Below, in pieces: positions 1-6,538 of a stretch of 7,592 bases of DNA. The position numbers and the translations under genes are program-made. The DNA comes from Bacteroidota bacterium (GTDB taxonomy: Bacteria > Bacteroidota > Bacteroidia > Bacteroidales > GCA-2748055). Numbering within the stretch: position 1 is the stretch's first letter; every line of letters starts with the position of its first letter. The stretch covers positions 1-7,592 of the forward strand of contig JAAEOI010000036.1 of NCBI GenBank assembly GCA_024244665.1. Direction: 5' to 3'. The notes beneath the pieces were generated by a model that saw only the letters and a program-made list of their open reading frames with translations, was not told where the DNA came from and searched no databases.

Positions 1-1006
1 CTACAGTCAGATCTTTTGTCATATCGAAAGGAGTCCCCTCATAGTAGTCGGAAAAGACCTTGCGCAGGTCAGAGAGGCTGACAGGATTATCAGGTTGGAC
101 AGAAAAGGGGTAGTTCTCCTCATTCGGATTGAGCTCCAGAGATGGGGCCAGCAGGTCAAAAACGCGCCACTCCCTGCGCCTTGCTGCCAGTGAGCTCCTG
201 CTCTCCGGTGCATAGGCATAGCAGAATAGGAAAGGCTCATCCTCGGTCCACCAGCCATTATCCATGGCCACACTGTATACATTTACACTGGCCCTGAAGT
301 TGGCCGGGTCACGGAGATCAATCTCCTTGATGGTACTGGCATTGGCATTTACTGCAATGTGTTTATCAGGTACCCGCTGGGCCACCCAGACAGCTCCCCT
401 TTCACCCTTTCCGGGTCCGACAATCTCCAGGTGCCAAACCTCCTGTTTGTCAGCAATGGTAAGACATTCCCCATAGTCATTCCATCCATATTTAGCCAGC
501 AATTCACCCGCCACATCAACGGCTTCACCGGCCGTTTTGGAGCGTTCAAGCATCAACTTGCACAGCCGCTGACAATCGATCAGTCCGCTGTCGGACTGTA
601 ACTCCTCCCTGCCGCCAAAGGTAGACTCACCTATACCCACCTGGTACTGGTTCATGGACGGATAGGCAGTATTCAGAAACTGGTATGTCTCCTTCACCTG
701 TGGAATCCTTCCTATCGGATTATGTGCATAGGTGGGCATGGCAAAAGAGTCGCATGGCACCCGTTTGTACATGGTGACATACTCCCCCTTTTTGTGCTTT
801 TGAAACGGGACTATATCCATCCAGGAGCGGGTCCGGTGGCTGTCGTCGGTATGTGAAGTGATTACCGAACCATCGGCTGTTGCCCCCTTCCCTGCTGTTA
901 TTGTGGTACAGCCATCAGCATAGCCCCCTTCCCAGTCGGGATGCTGGGACCATGCAAGCGTGGATACCGTCAGGAAAAGAAGGGAAAGATGTAAGGTCGT
1001 TTTCAT
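1..1006 (-). CDS. Secreted C69-family dipeptidase (peptidase U34), 3' end outside window
   Basis: This is the N-terminal 335 residues of a cysteine dipeptidase of the C69/U34 (PepD-like) family, N-terminal nucleophile hydrolases that split dipeptides. The frame is open from the ATG at 1006 to the window edge. Residues 1-20 form a signal peptide (MKTTLHLSLLFLTVSTLAWS), so the enzyme should act in the periplasm or outside the cell. C33, in the motif DGCTTI, is the expected catalytic nucleophile, followed by the family signature ATADGSVITSHTDD (42-55). Other family blocks are IGESTFGG with E127, a YGWNDYGECLTIAD stretch, WVAQRVPD, and HIAVNAN starting at H216. Bacteroidota members usually run to about 540 residues, so roughly 200 are missing on the left. 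The gene is divergent from the CotH operon and not obviously related to it. No strong ribosome-binding site precedes the ATG, as is normal for the phylum. Family assignment is firm; the exact dipeptide specificity cannot be read. Confidence 0.93.
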   Translation of the reverse strand, partial: MKTTLHLSLLFLTVSTLAWSQHPDWEGGYADGCTTITAGKGATADGSVITSHTDDSHRTRSWMDIVPFQKHKKGEYVTMYKRVPCDSFAMPTYAHNPIGRIPQVKETYQFLNTAYPSMNQYQVGIGESTFGGREELQSDSGLIDCQRLCKLMLERSKTAGEAVDVAGELLAKYGWNDYGECLTIADKQEVWHLEIVGPGKGERGAVWVAQRVPDKHIAVNANASTIKEIDLRDPANFRASVNVYSVAMDNGWWTEDEPFLFCYAYAPESRSSLAARRREWRVFDLLAPSLELNPNEENYPFSVQPDNPVSLSDLRKVFSDYYEGTPFDMTKDLTV

Positions 1007-1032
1007 GGATCAATCTTTTGTAATAAGGGAAG

Positions 1033-1040
1033 CGAAGATA
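1033..1040 (-). promoter_or_regulatory. Possible -7 promoter box for the dipeptidase gene
   Basis: On the minus strand this reads TATCTTCG, one mismatch from the Bacteroidota -7 consensus TAnnTTTG, and it is followed by C as in many such promoters. It lies 27 nt upstream of the dipeptidase ATG, which would give a short leader of about 20 nt. No convincing TTTG (-33) element is found at the usual 19-21 nt spacing, so this is a weak call. Confidence 0.3.
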
Positions 1041-1139
1041 ATCATTTTGAAAATGCTTCAGATGTTAAAAGTGGTGTTAGAGGCAAGCGGATCCTCAACT
1101 CTCGCTGGCTTGAACAATATAAACGGACACAGAAACGGC

Positions 1140-1250
1140 GAGAAGGCTGTAAACTACTCGGGCCTGATCCCGGTTTTGCTGGAGGCCATCAAGGAGCAGC
1201 AGGGTCAGATCGAACTACTCGAGCAGCGCATTGCCGAACTGGAACAATAG
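1140..1250 (+). pseudogene. Remnant C-terminus of an endosialidase-chaperone (S74-like) / tail-fibre-domain protein
   Basis: The last 36 codons before the TAG at 1248 encode a sequence beginning AVNYSGLIPVLLEAIKEQQ and ending in a leucine/glutamate-rich coiled coil (QIELLEQRIAELEQ). From family knowledge, [VI]xYxGLIPVLxEAIKEQQ followed by a coiled coil is the typical end of Bacteroidota surface proteins with an intramolecular-chaperone (S74-like) or 'tail fiber domain' C-terminus, which normally follows hundreds of residues. Here the recognisable part stops at about 1130-1140. The same frame stays open upstream to an ATG at 1005 (81 codons) or 960, but that part has no family character and, left of 1006, runs antisense to the dipeptidase start. 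No continuation was seen in the other plus frames. I read it as a truncated leftover of a deleted gene. A genuine small coiled-coil protein starting at 1005 or 1050 is the alternative. Confidence 0.5.
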
Positions 1251-1293
1251 TACATCGGATTGCGAATAGCAGATTTTCACAACGGTAATCTTT

Positions 1294-1328
1294 AAGAGGT
1301 TTTTCACACCGGAAACCCTCTTTTTTTT
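1294..1328 (+). terminator. Rho-independent terminator downstream of the remnant gene
   Basis: AAGAGG (1294-1299) pairs with CCTCTT (1317-1322). C1316 bulges out, then TTTTT (1300-1304) pairs with GGAAA (1311-1315) through three A-T and two G-T pairs around a CACACC loop. An unbroken run of eight T (1321-1328) closes the element, so the stem uses two and six remain. The stem is only moderately stable, but hairpin plus T-run on the plus strand is the classical intrinsic terminator form. It lies 44 nt after the stop of the S74-like remnant, as expected if it once ended that gene. It now shields the CotH operon from upstream transcription. Confidence 0.6.
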
Positions 1329-1330
1329 AC

Positions 1331-1338
1331 TTTCTTTG
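1331..1338 (+). promoter_or_regulatory. Bacteroidota-type -7 promoter element of the CotH operon
   Basis: TTTCTTTG, followed by CA, has one mismatch to TAnnTTTG, and TTTGCA is the commonest form of this box in Bacteroidales-like genomes. Transcription would start near 1345, giving a leader of about 20 nt before the TTG start at 1365. A T-rich tract (1300-1305) sits upstream, but about 25 nt away rather than the usual 19-21, so no clean -33 TTTG can be claimed. This is the only candidate promoter before the four genes, which have no further intergenic space. Confidence 0.5.
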
Positions 1339-1364
1339 CACTCTGAACTAAAGCCTGGGAAGTA

Positions 1365-2603
1365 TTGTTGATTGCAAGACATATGGTACTGTTTGGAATG
1401 GTGCTGCTCACTCTCTCCTGTTACCGGGAGGAGATTGACCTGGAGAGTGAGGCAGTAGTATTTAACCTGAGTGTTTCCCCGAAAGTCCGCGACTTCATCC
1501 TTGAGAGCCGCGATACCAGTTATTCGGTTGAGGATCCCGGCATATCCCTTAGCTTTAACGATGAAATTGTAAAGCTCAGGGAGATACGAACCAGAGGGGA
1601 GAGTGCCCTGAGGTTTCAGCGAAAAAGTTTCTCGGTTTTCCTGGAGGAACCCATAGTTATCCCCGGTCGTGAAGGGAAGGATGCGAGGAGTTTCAGTCGC
1701 TTTAAGCTGGTGGCACTGACAATGGACTACACCTATATAGAAAACCGTATTGGATTTGGTATCCTTGAAGAGGTTGGCGTGATGCCCCTGTTCTACAGGT
1801 TCGTGGAGTTCAGGATAAACGAAGAGACCCAGGGAATCTACCTGCTGGTGGAGGATCCCGAAACCTATTTCGAGGATGTGGGTTCCGAATTTATACTTCG
1901 CAGGGGATATGATCACAGGATGGAGGATGCCGAATATGAATCTTCCGGCTATTTCACCAGGGAAGCCTATGAAACCAGGTTCAGGGAGATCTATTCCATT
2001 CTGCGGCAACACCAGGGTGAGGAACTCTATGAGCAGCTTTCTCACCGGTTAAACCTTGAGCAATATTTCCGGAAGATGGGTATCGATTTCCTCCTGCAAA
2101 ACGGGGATTACACCGACGAGATCTATCTCTATGCCATGATCAGGGATGGTCAGATCCAATACCGGATAATTCCCTGGGACTATGATGACCTCTTCCAGCA
2201 AAAGCCCCATGAGGTAGGTGTCTCCTGGGGGACTGGTACCATTTACGGACGAAGGCGCTATGAAACCATAGAGGATATATATAATGAGATCGGGGATAAG
2301 ATGATCTTTTCCATCGAAGATGACCTGGACTATACCATTGCCAGGGATTCCTTCCTCTATACCCGGTATGAAAAATCATTGCTTACGGTGGTCAGTGAAT
2401 TGGAGGCTGCTGGATTCCAGTCGCTGTTTGGAAAGATCAAAAATGAACTTGCTCCGTTGTACAGCTTGAATGAGGTGGTTGCTCAGTCACAGTATGACAG
2501 GGATTCCACCAGCAGACAGCTTTGGGAAAACAATATGATAGAGAAGCAGTTGTTTCTGGAACAAAGGCTGGCTTTCATTAAAAACAATCTGAATACTCCC
2601 TGA
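1365..2603 (+). CDS. CotH-family kinase-like lipoprotein (first copy, 412 aa)
   Basis: The protein has the CotH (PF08757) layout. R77-G78-E79-S80 followed by R86-K87-S88-F89 corresponds to the family's RGxS...KKS(F/Y) nucleotide-site block. A segment ending GIYLLVED (157-164) carries the conserved glutamate E163. NGDYTDEIYLY begins at N246, and IIPWDYDD has P270-W271-D272. Characterised CotH proteins are atypical extracytoplasmic protein kinases. One oddity is that the asparagine usually placed two residues before the YLY-type motif is E252 here. A hydrophobic signal ends at C19, and CYREE resembles the Bacteroidota surface-lipoprotein export signal (C-x-K-(D/E)2), although the residues before C19 (TLS) are a loose lipobox. 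The start is set at TTG 1365 (or the adjacent TTG 1368). The first in-frame ATG, 1383, would remove R5 and H6 and leave a signal with no positive charge, and GGGAAG (1357-1362) lies just upstream. First gene of the four-gene operon. Confidence 0.87.
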   Translation: MLIARHMVLFGMVLLTLSCYREEIDLESEAVVFNLSVSPKVRDFILESRDTSYSVEDPGISLSFNDEIVKLREIRTRGESALRFQRKSFSVFLEEPIVIPGREGKDARSFSRFKLVALTMDYTYIENRIGFGILEEVGVMPLFYRFVEFRINEETQGIYLLVEDPETYFEDVGSEFILRRGYDHRMEDAEYESSGYFTREAYETRFREIYSILRQHQGEELYEQLSHRLNLEQYFRKMGIDFLLQNGDYTDEIYLYAMIRDGQIQYRIIPWDYDDLFQQKPHEVGVSWGTGTIYGRRRYETIEDIYNEIGDKMIFSIEDDLDYTIARDSFLYTRYEKSLLTVVSELEAAGFQSLFGKIKNELAPLYSLNEVVAQSQYDRDSTSRQLWENNMIEKQLFLEQRLAFIKNNLNTP

Positions 2604-2604
2604 T

Positions 2605-4287
2605 ATGCGGCTTCCCCACATCATGATGTTGTCGATCCTGGTCCTGCTCGCTTCATGCAAACTCGTTGAGAGCGATATCATCATTGACAAATTGCAGGAC
2701 AAAAATGAGTATACGATGGGAATGGTGGTGGCCTGTGAGACATTTATGGGGGAGAAAGTCGAAAAAATTATCCTCAACAACAAAACGTACAACAGGCCTG
2801 AAACACTGGACCTGCGATCACCGGGCTACTACAGGATTGAGATTTATACCGGCAACCTGGAATCTGAGACCGGGGTGATCAGGATTGTAGTACTTGATCC
2901 GGTGAGGGGGGATGCAGAATGGGGACTTCCCGTATGGACCCCCGAAGGTGTTATTATTGAAACCTATGATGAGCAGGACCTCAGGCTGATATATCCGAAG
3001 ATGGTCCCGGACCACCTCTCCTCTCCCCTGGTGCTTATTGTCGGTGGCGAGCTGACCCAATCGATTGTAAACCTTAAGGCAGAAATTGCAGGTAAGGAGT
3101 TTCTGATAAAACGTGGCGTGGGATCGGCCTGGGCTCCAACCCCCGGAGCCACCCCATCCATACTCAAAATCGATCATGTCAGCAGAACCCTGGGTGCCAC
3201 TCCCATGCAGGCTGCTCCCCTTTCAATAAGCGGCAGTATTGATTCCAACCTGACCATTTCTGCCGATAGCTATATGGTCATTCCCGGTGATCTTTCCATA
3301 CCCCAGGGTGTTACGCTGACCATTGAGAGTGGATCATTTATCACGCTGGACCAGGGGGTGAACATATATAATGAGGGAACTCTTCGGATCGTGGGAAGCA
3401 ATGAATCACCGGTGACAATCACCTGCAGCGATGAAAGTCAGTTCTGGGGAGGCGTTATCGGGACCATAGCAGGGAATAGTGTGGAAGCTTCCCATACCCT
3501 TTTTTGCCGGAGCGGGCATCACACGGGCGGAGTTTATGATTACGGGCATGCCCACCGGCAGGCTCTCTTTTACAATGAATATGGCTCCGTTTCGCTGGAT
3601 CACTGCTATATGATCGATCATGCGGGACAGGTTTTCTATCCCGTGTTCGCTGATCTTGAAATTTCTCACTGCCTGGTGCAGAGGGCAATTACCGGTGGAC
3701 AGGCCAATTCAGCCGACGTGGTCATTGACCACTCGGTATTTACCGATTTTCCAGACGACAGGCGAATCTACCAGGATAAGGACAATGACTGCTTCTACCT
3801 GATGATGAGTGACGCAAGGATCAGCAACTCGGTTTTTATGTATGCACTGGATGACGGGTTGGACAGTGGTGGAAGTGGAGATGGTGAGGTGAGGGTGACA
3901 AATACCCGTTTCGAATCAATATTTCATGAAGGTGCCGCTCTATCCAGCGGCGACCAGATCAACAAAAATCACATCTTTTCCAACTGCAGTTTTACTGATT
4001 GCGGCCAGGGGCTCGAACTTGGATACAGCAGTCCGAACCACCTGGTAACAGTTGATTCATGCAGTTTTACAAAGAATGGTGTGGGCATCAGGTATGGAGA
4101 CAATTACTCATCGGTCCACGAGGGGCATATAAGGATTTCCAACTCTCAGAGCCTGGATAACACTGTCCGTGATGTATGGAATATGCTCAGGGAAGAGTGG
4201 AGCGCCGATACCTCCGCAATGGAATTCAACAATGTCTGGGTGAGCCGGGCAGACCCAGTATACCCTCAATTGAAAATAGATGAATAG
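2605..4287 (+). CDS. Right-handed parallel beta-helix lipoprotein (560 aa)
   Basis: Residues 1-18 form a lipoprotein signal with a clean lipobox, LASC, lipidated at C18. Residues of about 25-110 look like a small beta-sandwich (alternating strands, a GYYRIEIY edge), followed by a linker beginning near EWGLPVWTP. From about residue 222 the protein becomes a right-handed parallel beta-helix of the pectate-lyase-like type. VIPGDLSIPQGVTLTIESG is the standard first coil, WGG (about 281) the usual cap turn, and then come many short coils of the S/DHSxFxD or SNSxFxx type with Asn, Ser and Cys ladders. An acidic, glycine-serine loop, DDGLDSGGSGDG, begins at 416, and DKDNDC begins at 391. No polysaccharide-lyase catalytic set was recognised, so an enzymatic role is not claimed. 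The start lies 1 nt after the upstream stop and the end overlaps the next gene by 8 nt. Lying between two CotH genes, it could be their substrate or scaffold, which is inference. Confidence 0.85.
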   Translation: MRLPHIMMLSILVLLASCKLVESDIIIDKLQDKNEYTMGMVVACETFMGEKVEKIILNNKTYNRPETLDLRSPGYYRIEIYTGNLESETGVIRIVVLDPVRGDAEWGLPVWTPEGVIIETYDEQDLRLIYPKMVPDHLSSPLVLIVGGELTQSIVNLKAEIAGKEFLIKRGVGSAWAPTPGATPSILKIDHVSRTLGATPMQAAPLSISGSIDSNLTISADSYMVIPGDLSIPQGVTLTIESGSFITLDQGVNIYNEGTLRIVGSNESPVTITCSDESQFWGGVIGTIAGNSVEASHTLFCRSGHHTGGVYDYGHAHRQALFYNEYGSVSLDHCYMIDHAGQVFYPVFADLEISHCLVQRAITGGQANSADVVIDHSVFTDFPDDRRIYQDKDNDCFYLMMSDARISNSVFMYALDDGLDSGGSGDGEVRVTNTRFESIFHEGAALSSGDQINKNHIFSNCSFTDCGQGLELGYSSPNHLVTVDSCSFTKNGVGIRYGDNYSSVHEGHIRISNSQSLDNTVRDVWNMLREEWSADTSAMEFNNVWVSRADPVYPQLKIDE

Positions 4288-4993
4288 TACCCGACAGCAA
4301 TTCAACATAATTCCTGCATTCCGACTGCTTCTCCTGCTTTTCCTGTTTTGCCCAGGTTTCAGGGCTGCAGCACAGGAGTACAAAGTGGTTCAGGACCTGC
4401 ACCTCTGGTCTGGCATCAAAGTCGAAAAGAGATTTAACAGTGACTGGTCCCTCTTCCTGGCAGAAGAGATCCGCCTCAAACACGATATTTCAGAGATTAA
4501 CAACCACCTCACTGAAACCGGTCTCCGCTACAGGATCAATAAAAATTTTGCCCTTGAGGGACAGTACAGGATTACATGGGACAAAAAGAAAGACGAAAGT
4601 TATGAGACCCTGACCCGCTACGCATTTGACCTAAGGTACAGAGGTAAGCTGGATTGTATTACCCTCTACTACAGGCTGAGGTATCAGAAGGAGGTGGAAG
4701 GGTGGAACCTGCTTGATCCTTCAATCCCCTACGAGAAGTATCTCAGAAACCGCATTACCTTTAGGTATAACAGGTTCAATAAGATCAAGCCCTACGTTTC
4801 GGCTGAAGTATTCCAGCTTTTTAAGCCGAAAAACAATGCCAGGCATGAATATATGCGTGTAATTGGCGGAGTCAAATATATTCACCCCAGGGCCGGGGAG
4901 ATCAACCTTGCATATGGTTTTAACCGTGAAATAGATGCGCTTCAGCCAGCCATGATCTATCTTCTTAAGCTCAGTTACACCTACTCCTTTTAA
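4280..4993 (+). CDS. DUF2490-type outer-membrane beta-barrel protein (237 aa)
   Basis: A basic N-terminus and a long hydrophobic core (LLLLLFLF) end in AAA-Q, giving a Sec signal peptidase I site after about A31. The rest is alternating amphipathic strands rich in Tyr, Arg and Trp, separated by short charged turns, and it ends in LSYTYSF with a terminal phenylalanine, the usual outer-membrane barrel insertion signal. The order 'W-S-G-I-K-V-E-K-R' near the mature N-terminus, then a 'W-S-L-F-L-A-E-E-I-R' strand, then repeated R-Y-R strands, fits the DUF2490 family, whose members are about 230-250 residues and have no known function. The ATG lies inside the end of the beta-helix gene (8-nt overlap) and the stop shares one base with the next start (TAATG), so translation is very probably coupled. 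It may provide an outer-membrane anchor or conduit for the lipoproteins of this operon; that is inference. Confidence 0.75.
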   Translation: MNSTRQQFNIIPAFRLLLLLFLFCPGFRAAAQEYKVVQDLHLWSGIKVEKRFNSDWSLFLAEEIRLKHDISEINNHLTETGLRYRINKNFALEGQYRITWDKKKDESYETLTRYAFDLRYRGKLDCITLYYRLRYQKEVEGWNLLDPSIPYEKYLRNRITFRYNRFNKIKPYVSAEVFQLFKPKNNARHEYMRVIGGVKYIHPRAGEINLAYGFNREIDALQPAMIYLLKLSYTYSF

Positions 4994-6522
4994 TGAAGCT
5001 GAGCCAACCTATATTAACAATCACGATATTCGCCTTAATGCTACTTACAGGGGCTTGTTACAAGGAGATCATCCTCCCCGAAGAAACAGAGGCGAAACCA
5101 TATGAGGTAATTTCTTTTGACGGTGTAAGTGCATTTGTGGACACTACTGACCGTTTTATGCTCTATACCATCGGGGATGAGAGTATGTCATCATTTTCCC
5201 CACTGGTGGAATTTGATCATCATGAGTCTGTGTTCCTGGGAGAAACTATCCTGGCCGCCGGAGAGATCAATCCGCTGGGCCGGATCGAAATAAACAAGCC
5301 ATACCGCCTGGTTGCTGTTAAGGGAGTGCAGCGGGATACCTTTGACCTATTATTCACCACACTTCCACTCATCAGGATCTTTTCGGAGTACAAGATTCCC
5401 GATGAACCAAAGGTTCTCTCCCACTTTGAACTCCATTATATCAGCAAGGTGGAGGGGAATCAGTCTGCAAAACTGTTTGAATCCTTTGCCGGAGTGGAGA
5501 TTAGGGGAAAGAGTGCAGCTCTCTTTGATAAAAAATCCTTTGGATTGGAGCTTTGGAAAAACAGGTACAGAAAGGACCGGTCAGCGCCGCTGCTGGGGAT
5601 GAGGTATTGTGAGGACTGGATCCTGGATGCCATGTACATCGATGCACTGCGGGTACGCAACAAACTCTCTTTTGAGCTTTGGAACCAAATGACGCAAACC
5701 CACGGTGGAGAGATTGAGAATGGTTTGAAGACCGGGATACAGATGGAGTACGTGGAACTGTTTATCAACAACAGGTATAATGGCCTCTATTGTCTCGGGG
5801 AAAAGATGGATGAACGCCTCATCGGTTTCAGCTCCACCCAGGAGGAGAAGGGAGGTGTGATGTATAAGGCCATTGGCTGGGATAACGGATCAACCATGTT
5901 TGAGATCTACAATTCAGAACCACCCATCTCCATGAACTGGGCAGGTTGGGAGCAGGTCTACCCGGATAATAAATATATGTGGGATCCGCTGGACGAACTG
6001 CGTAAAACCGTGGTTATGGAGGATGATAAAACGTTTAAGAGTAGGATCGGAAAGCTGGTAGACCTGGAGAATGCAGCTGAATACTACCTCTTTATGAACC
6101 TCATCCTGGGGTACGATAACACCGGGAAGAATATTTTTTATGCCAGGTATACAGAGCAATCCCCTCTCTTTATTATTCCCTGGGATGTGGAGGCCACCTG
6201 GGGCAAGATGTATGACATGGGAAACAGTCTGACCGTGGGCATCCTTAGCAACCGCCTCTTCGACCGGCTGATTGATCTGAATATGGATGGTTTCGGCGAC
6301 AGCATATGGATGAAGTGGGATGAGTACCGGGCATCCATTTTTTCATATGAATCACTCATGGAACCCATCAGCCAATATTACCTTCAAATAAATGAATCGG
6401 GGGCCATGGAGAGGGAGAATGCCCGGTGGGGTGACCTGGAGATTGATTACGACCTGGAGTATGAGTATATCTCATCGTGGATCGAGGGAAGGCTGAACTA
6501 CCTGGACAAGAATTTCAAATAG
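4993..6522 (+). CDS. CotH-family kinase-like lipoprotein (second copy, 509 aa)
   Basis: This is the better match of the two CotH proteins. A lipoprotein signal ends at C22 (LLTGAC, then YKE, again like a surface-export signal). Residues of about 30-125 form an extra beta-rich domain absent from the first copy, and the CotH domain occupies roughly 130-505. Visible blocks are EIRGKSA with R171 and G172, then DKKSFGLEL with K180 and K181 (nucleotide site). GLYCLGEKMDE at 264-274 carries E270. D375 and N380 in YDNTGKNIFY follow the usual D-x4-N spacing, and IIPWDVEATWG has P396-W397-D398. The usual second aspartate of PWDxD is replaced by E400. Family members phosphorylate proteins outside the cytoplasm; the target here is unknown. 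The start overlaps the preceding stop by one base, and no other start in this frame would keep the signal peptide. Last gene of the operon, ending 16 nt before the convergent prfC stop. Confidence 0.9.
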   Translation: MKLSQPILTITIFALMLLTGACYKEIILPEETEAKPYEVISFDGVSAFVDTTDRFMLYTIGDESMSSFSPLVEFDHHESVFLGETILAAGEINPLGRIEINKPYRLVAVKGVQRDTFDLLFTTLPLIRIFSEYKIPDEPKVLSHFELHYISKVEGNQSAKLFESFAGVEIRGKSAALFDKKSFGLELWKNRYRKDRSAPLLGMRYCEDWILDAMYIDALRVRNKLSFELWNQMTQTHGGEIENGLKTGIQMEYVELFINNRYNGLYCLGEKMDERLIGFSSTQEEKGGVMYKAIGWDNGSTMFEIYNSEPPISMNWAGWEQVYPDNKYMWDPLDELRKTVVMEDDKTFKSRIGKLVDLENAAEYYLFMNLILGYDNTGKNIFYARYTEQSPLFIIPWDVEATWGKMYDMGNSLTVGILSNRLFDRLIDLNMDGFGDSIWMKWDEYRASIFSYESLMEPISQYYLQINESGAMERENARWGDLEIDYDLEYEYISSWIEGRLNYLDKNFK

Positions 6523-6538
6523 GGCCGGCTCTCTGTGA
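6523..6538. other. Short convergent gene junction without a visible terminator
   Basis: Only 16 nt separate the stop of the second CotH gene from the stop of prfC. The junction contains the palindrome GCCGGC and a four-pair hairpin (TCTG-TGAT-CAGA, 6533-6544) that reaches into prfC, but there is no T-run on either strand, so no intrinsic terminator is called. Transcripts from both sides probably overlap the opposite gene's 3' end. Confidence 0.5.

Noticed and set aside
960..1139. The upstream part of the plus-strand 96-codon frame as a real gene start
   Set aside because: Codons before 1005 run antisense to the dipeptidase start codon region, and the part up to about 1130 shows no family similarity. 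Only the last 36 codons are recognisable.
1215..2045. A 276-codon open frame on the minus strand opposite the first CotH gene
   Set aside because: It has no recognisable domain, low-complexity composition, and lies entirely antisense to a well-supported CotH gene apart from its last few codons. It is a shadow of that gene's codon usage.
2818..3177. A 119-codon minus-strand frame inside the beta-helix gene
   Set aside because: No start context, no domain and full overlap with a strongly supported lipoprotein gene.
3270..4200. Beta-helix protein as a pectate or alginate lyase
   Set aside because: The fold signature is clear, but no lyase-type Asp/Arg/Lys catalytic set was recognised. The first-coil and WGG motifs are shared by many non-enzymatic beta-helix proteins.
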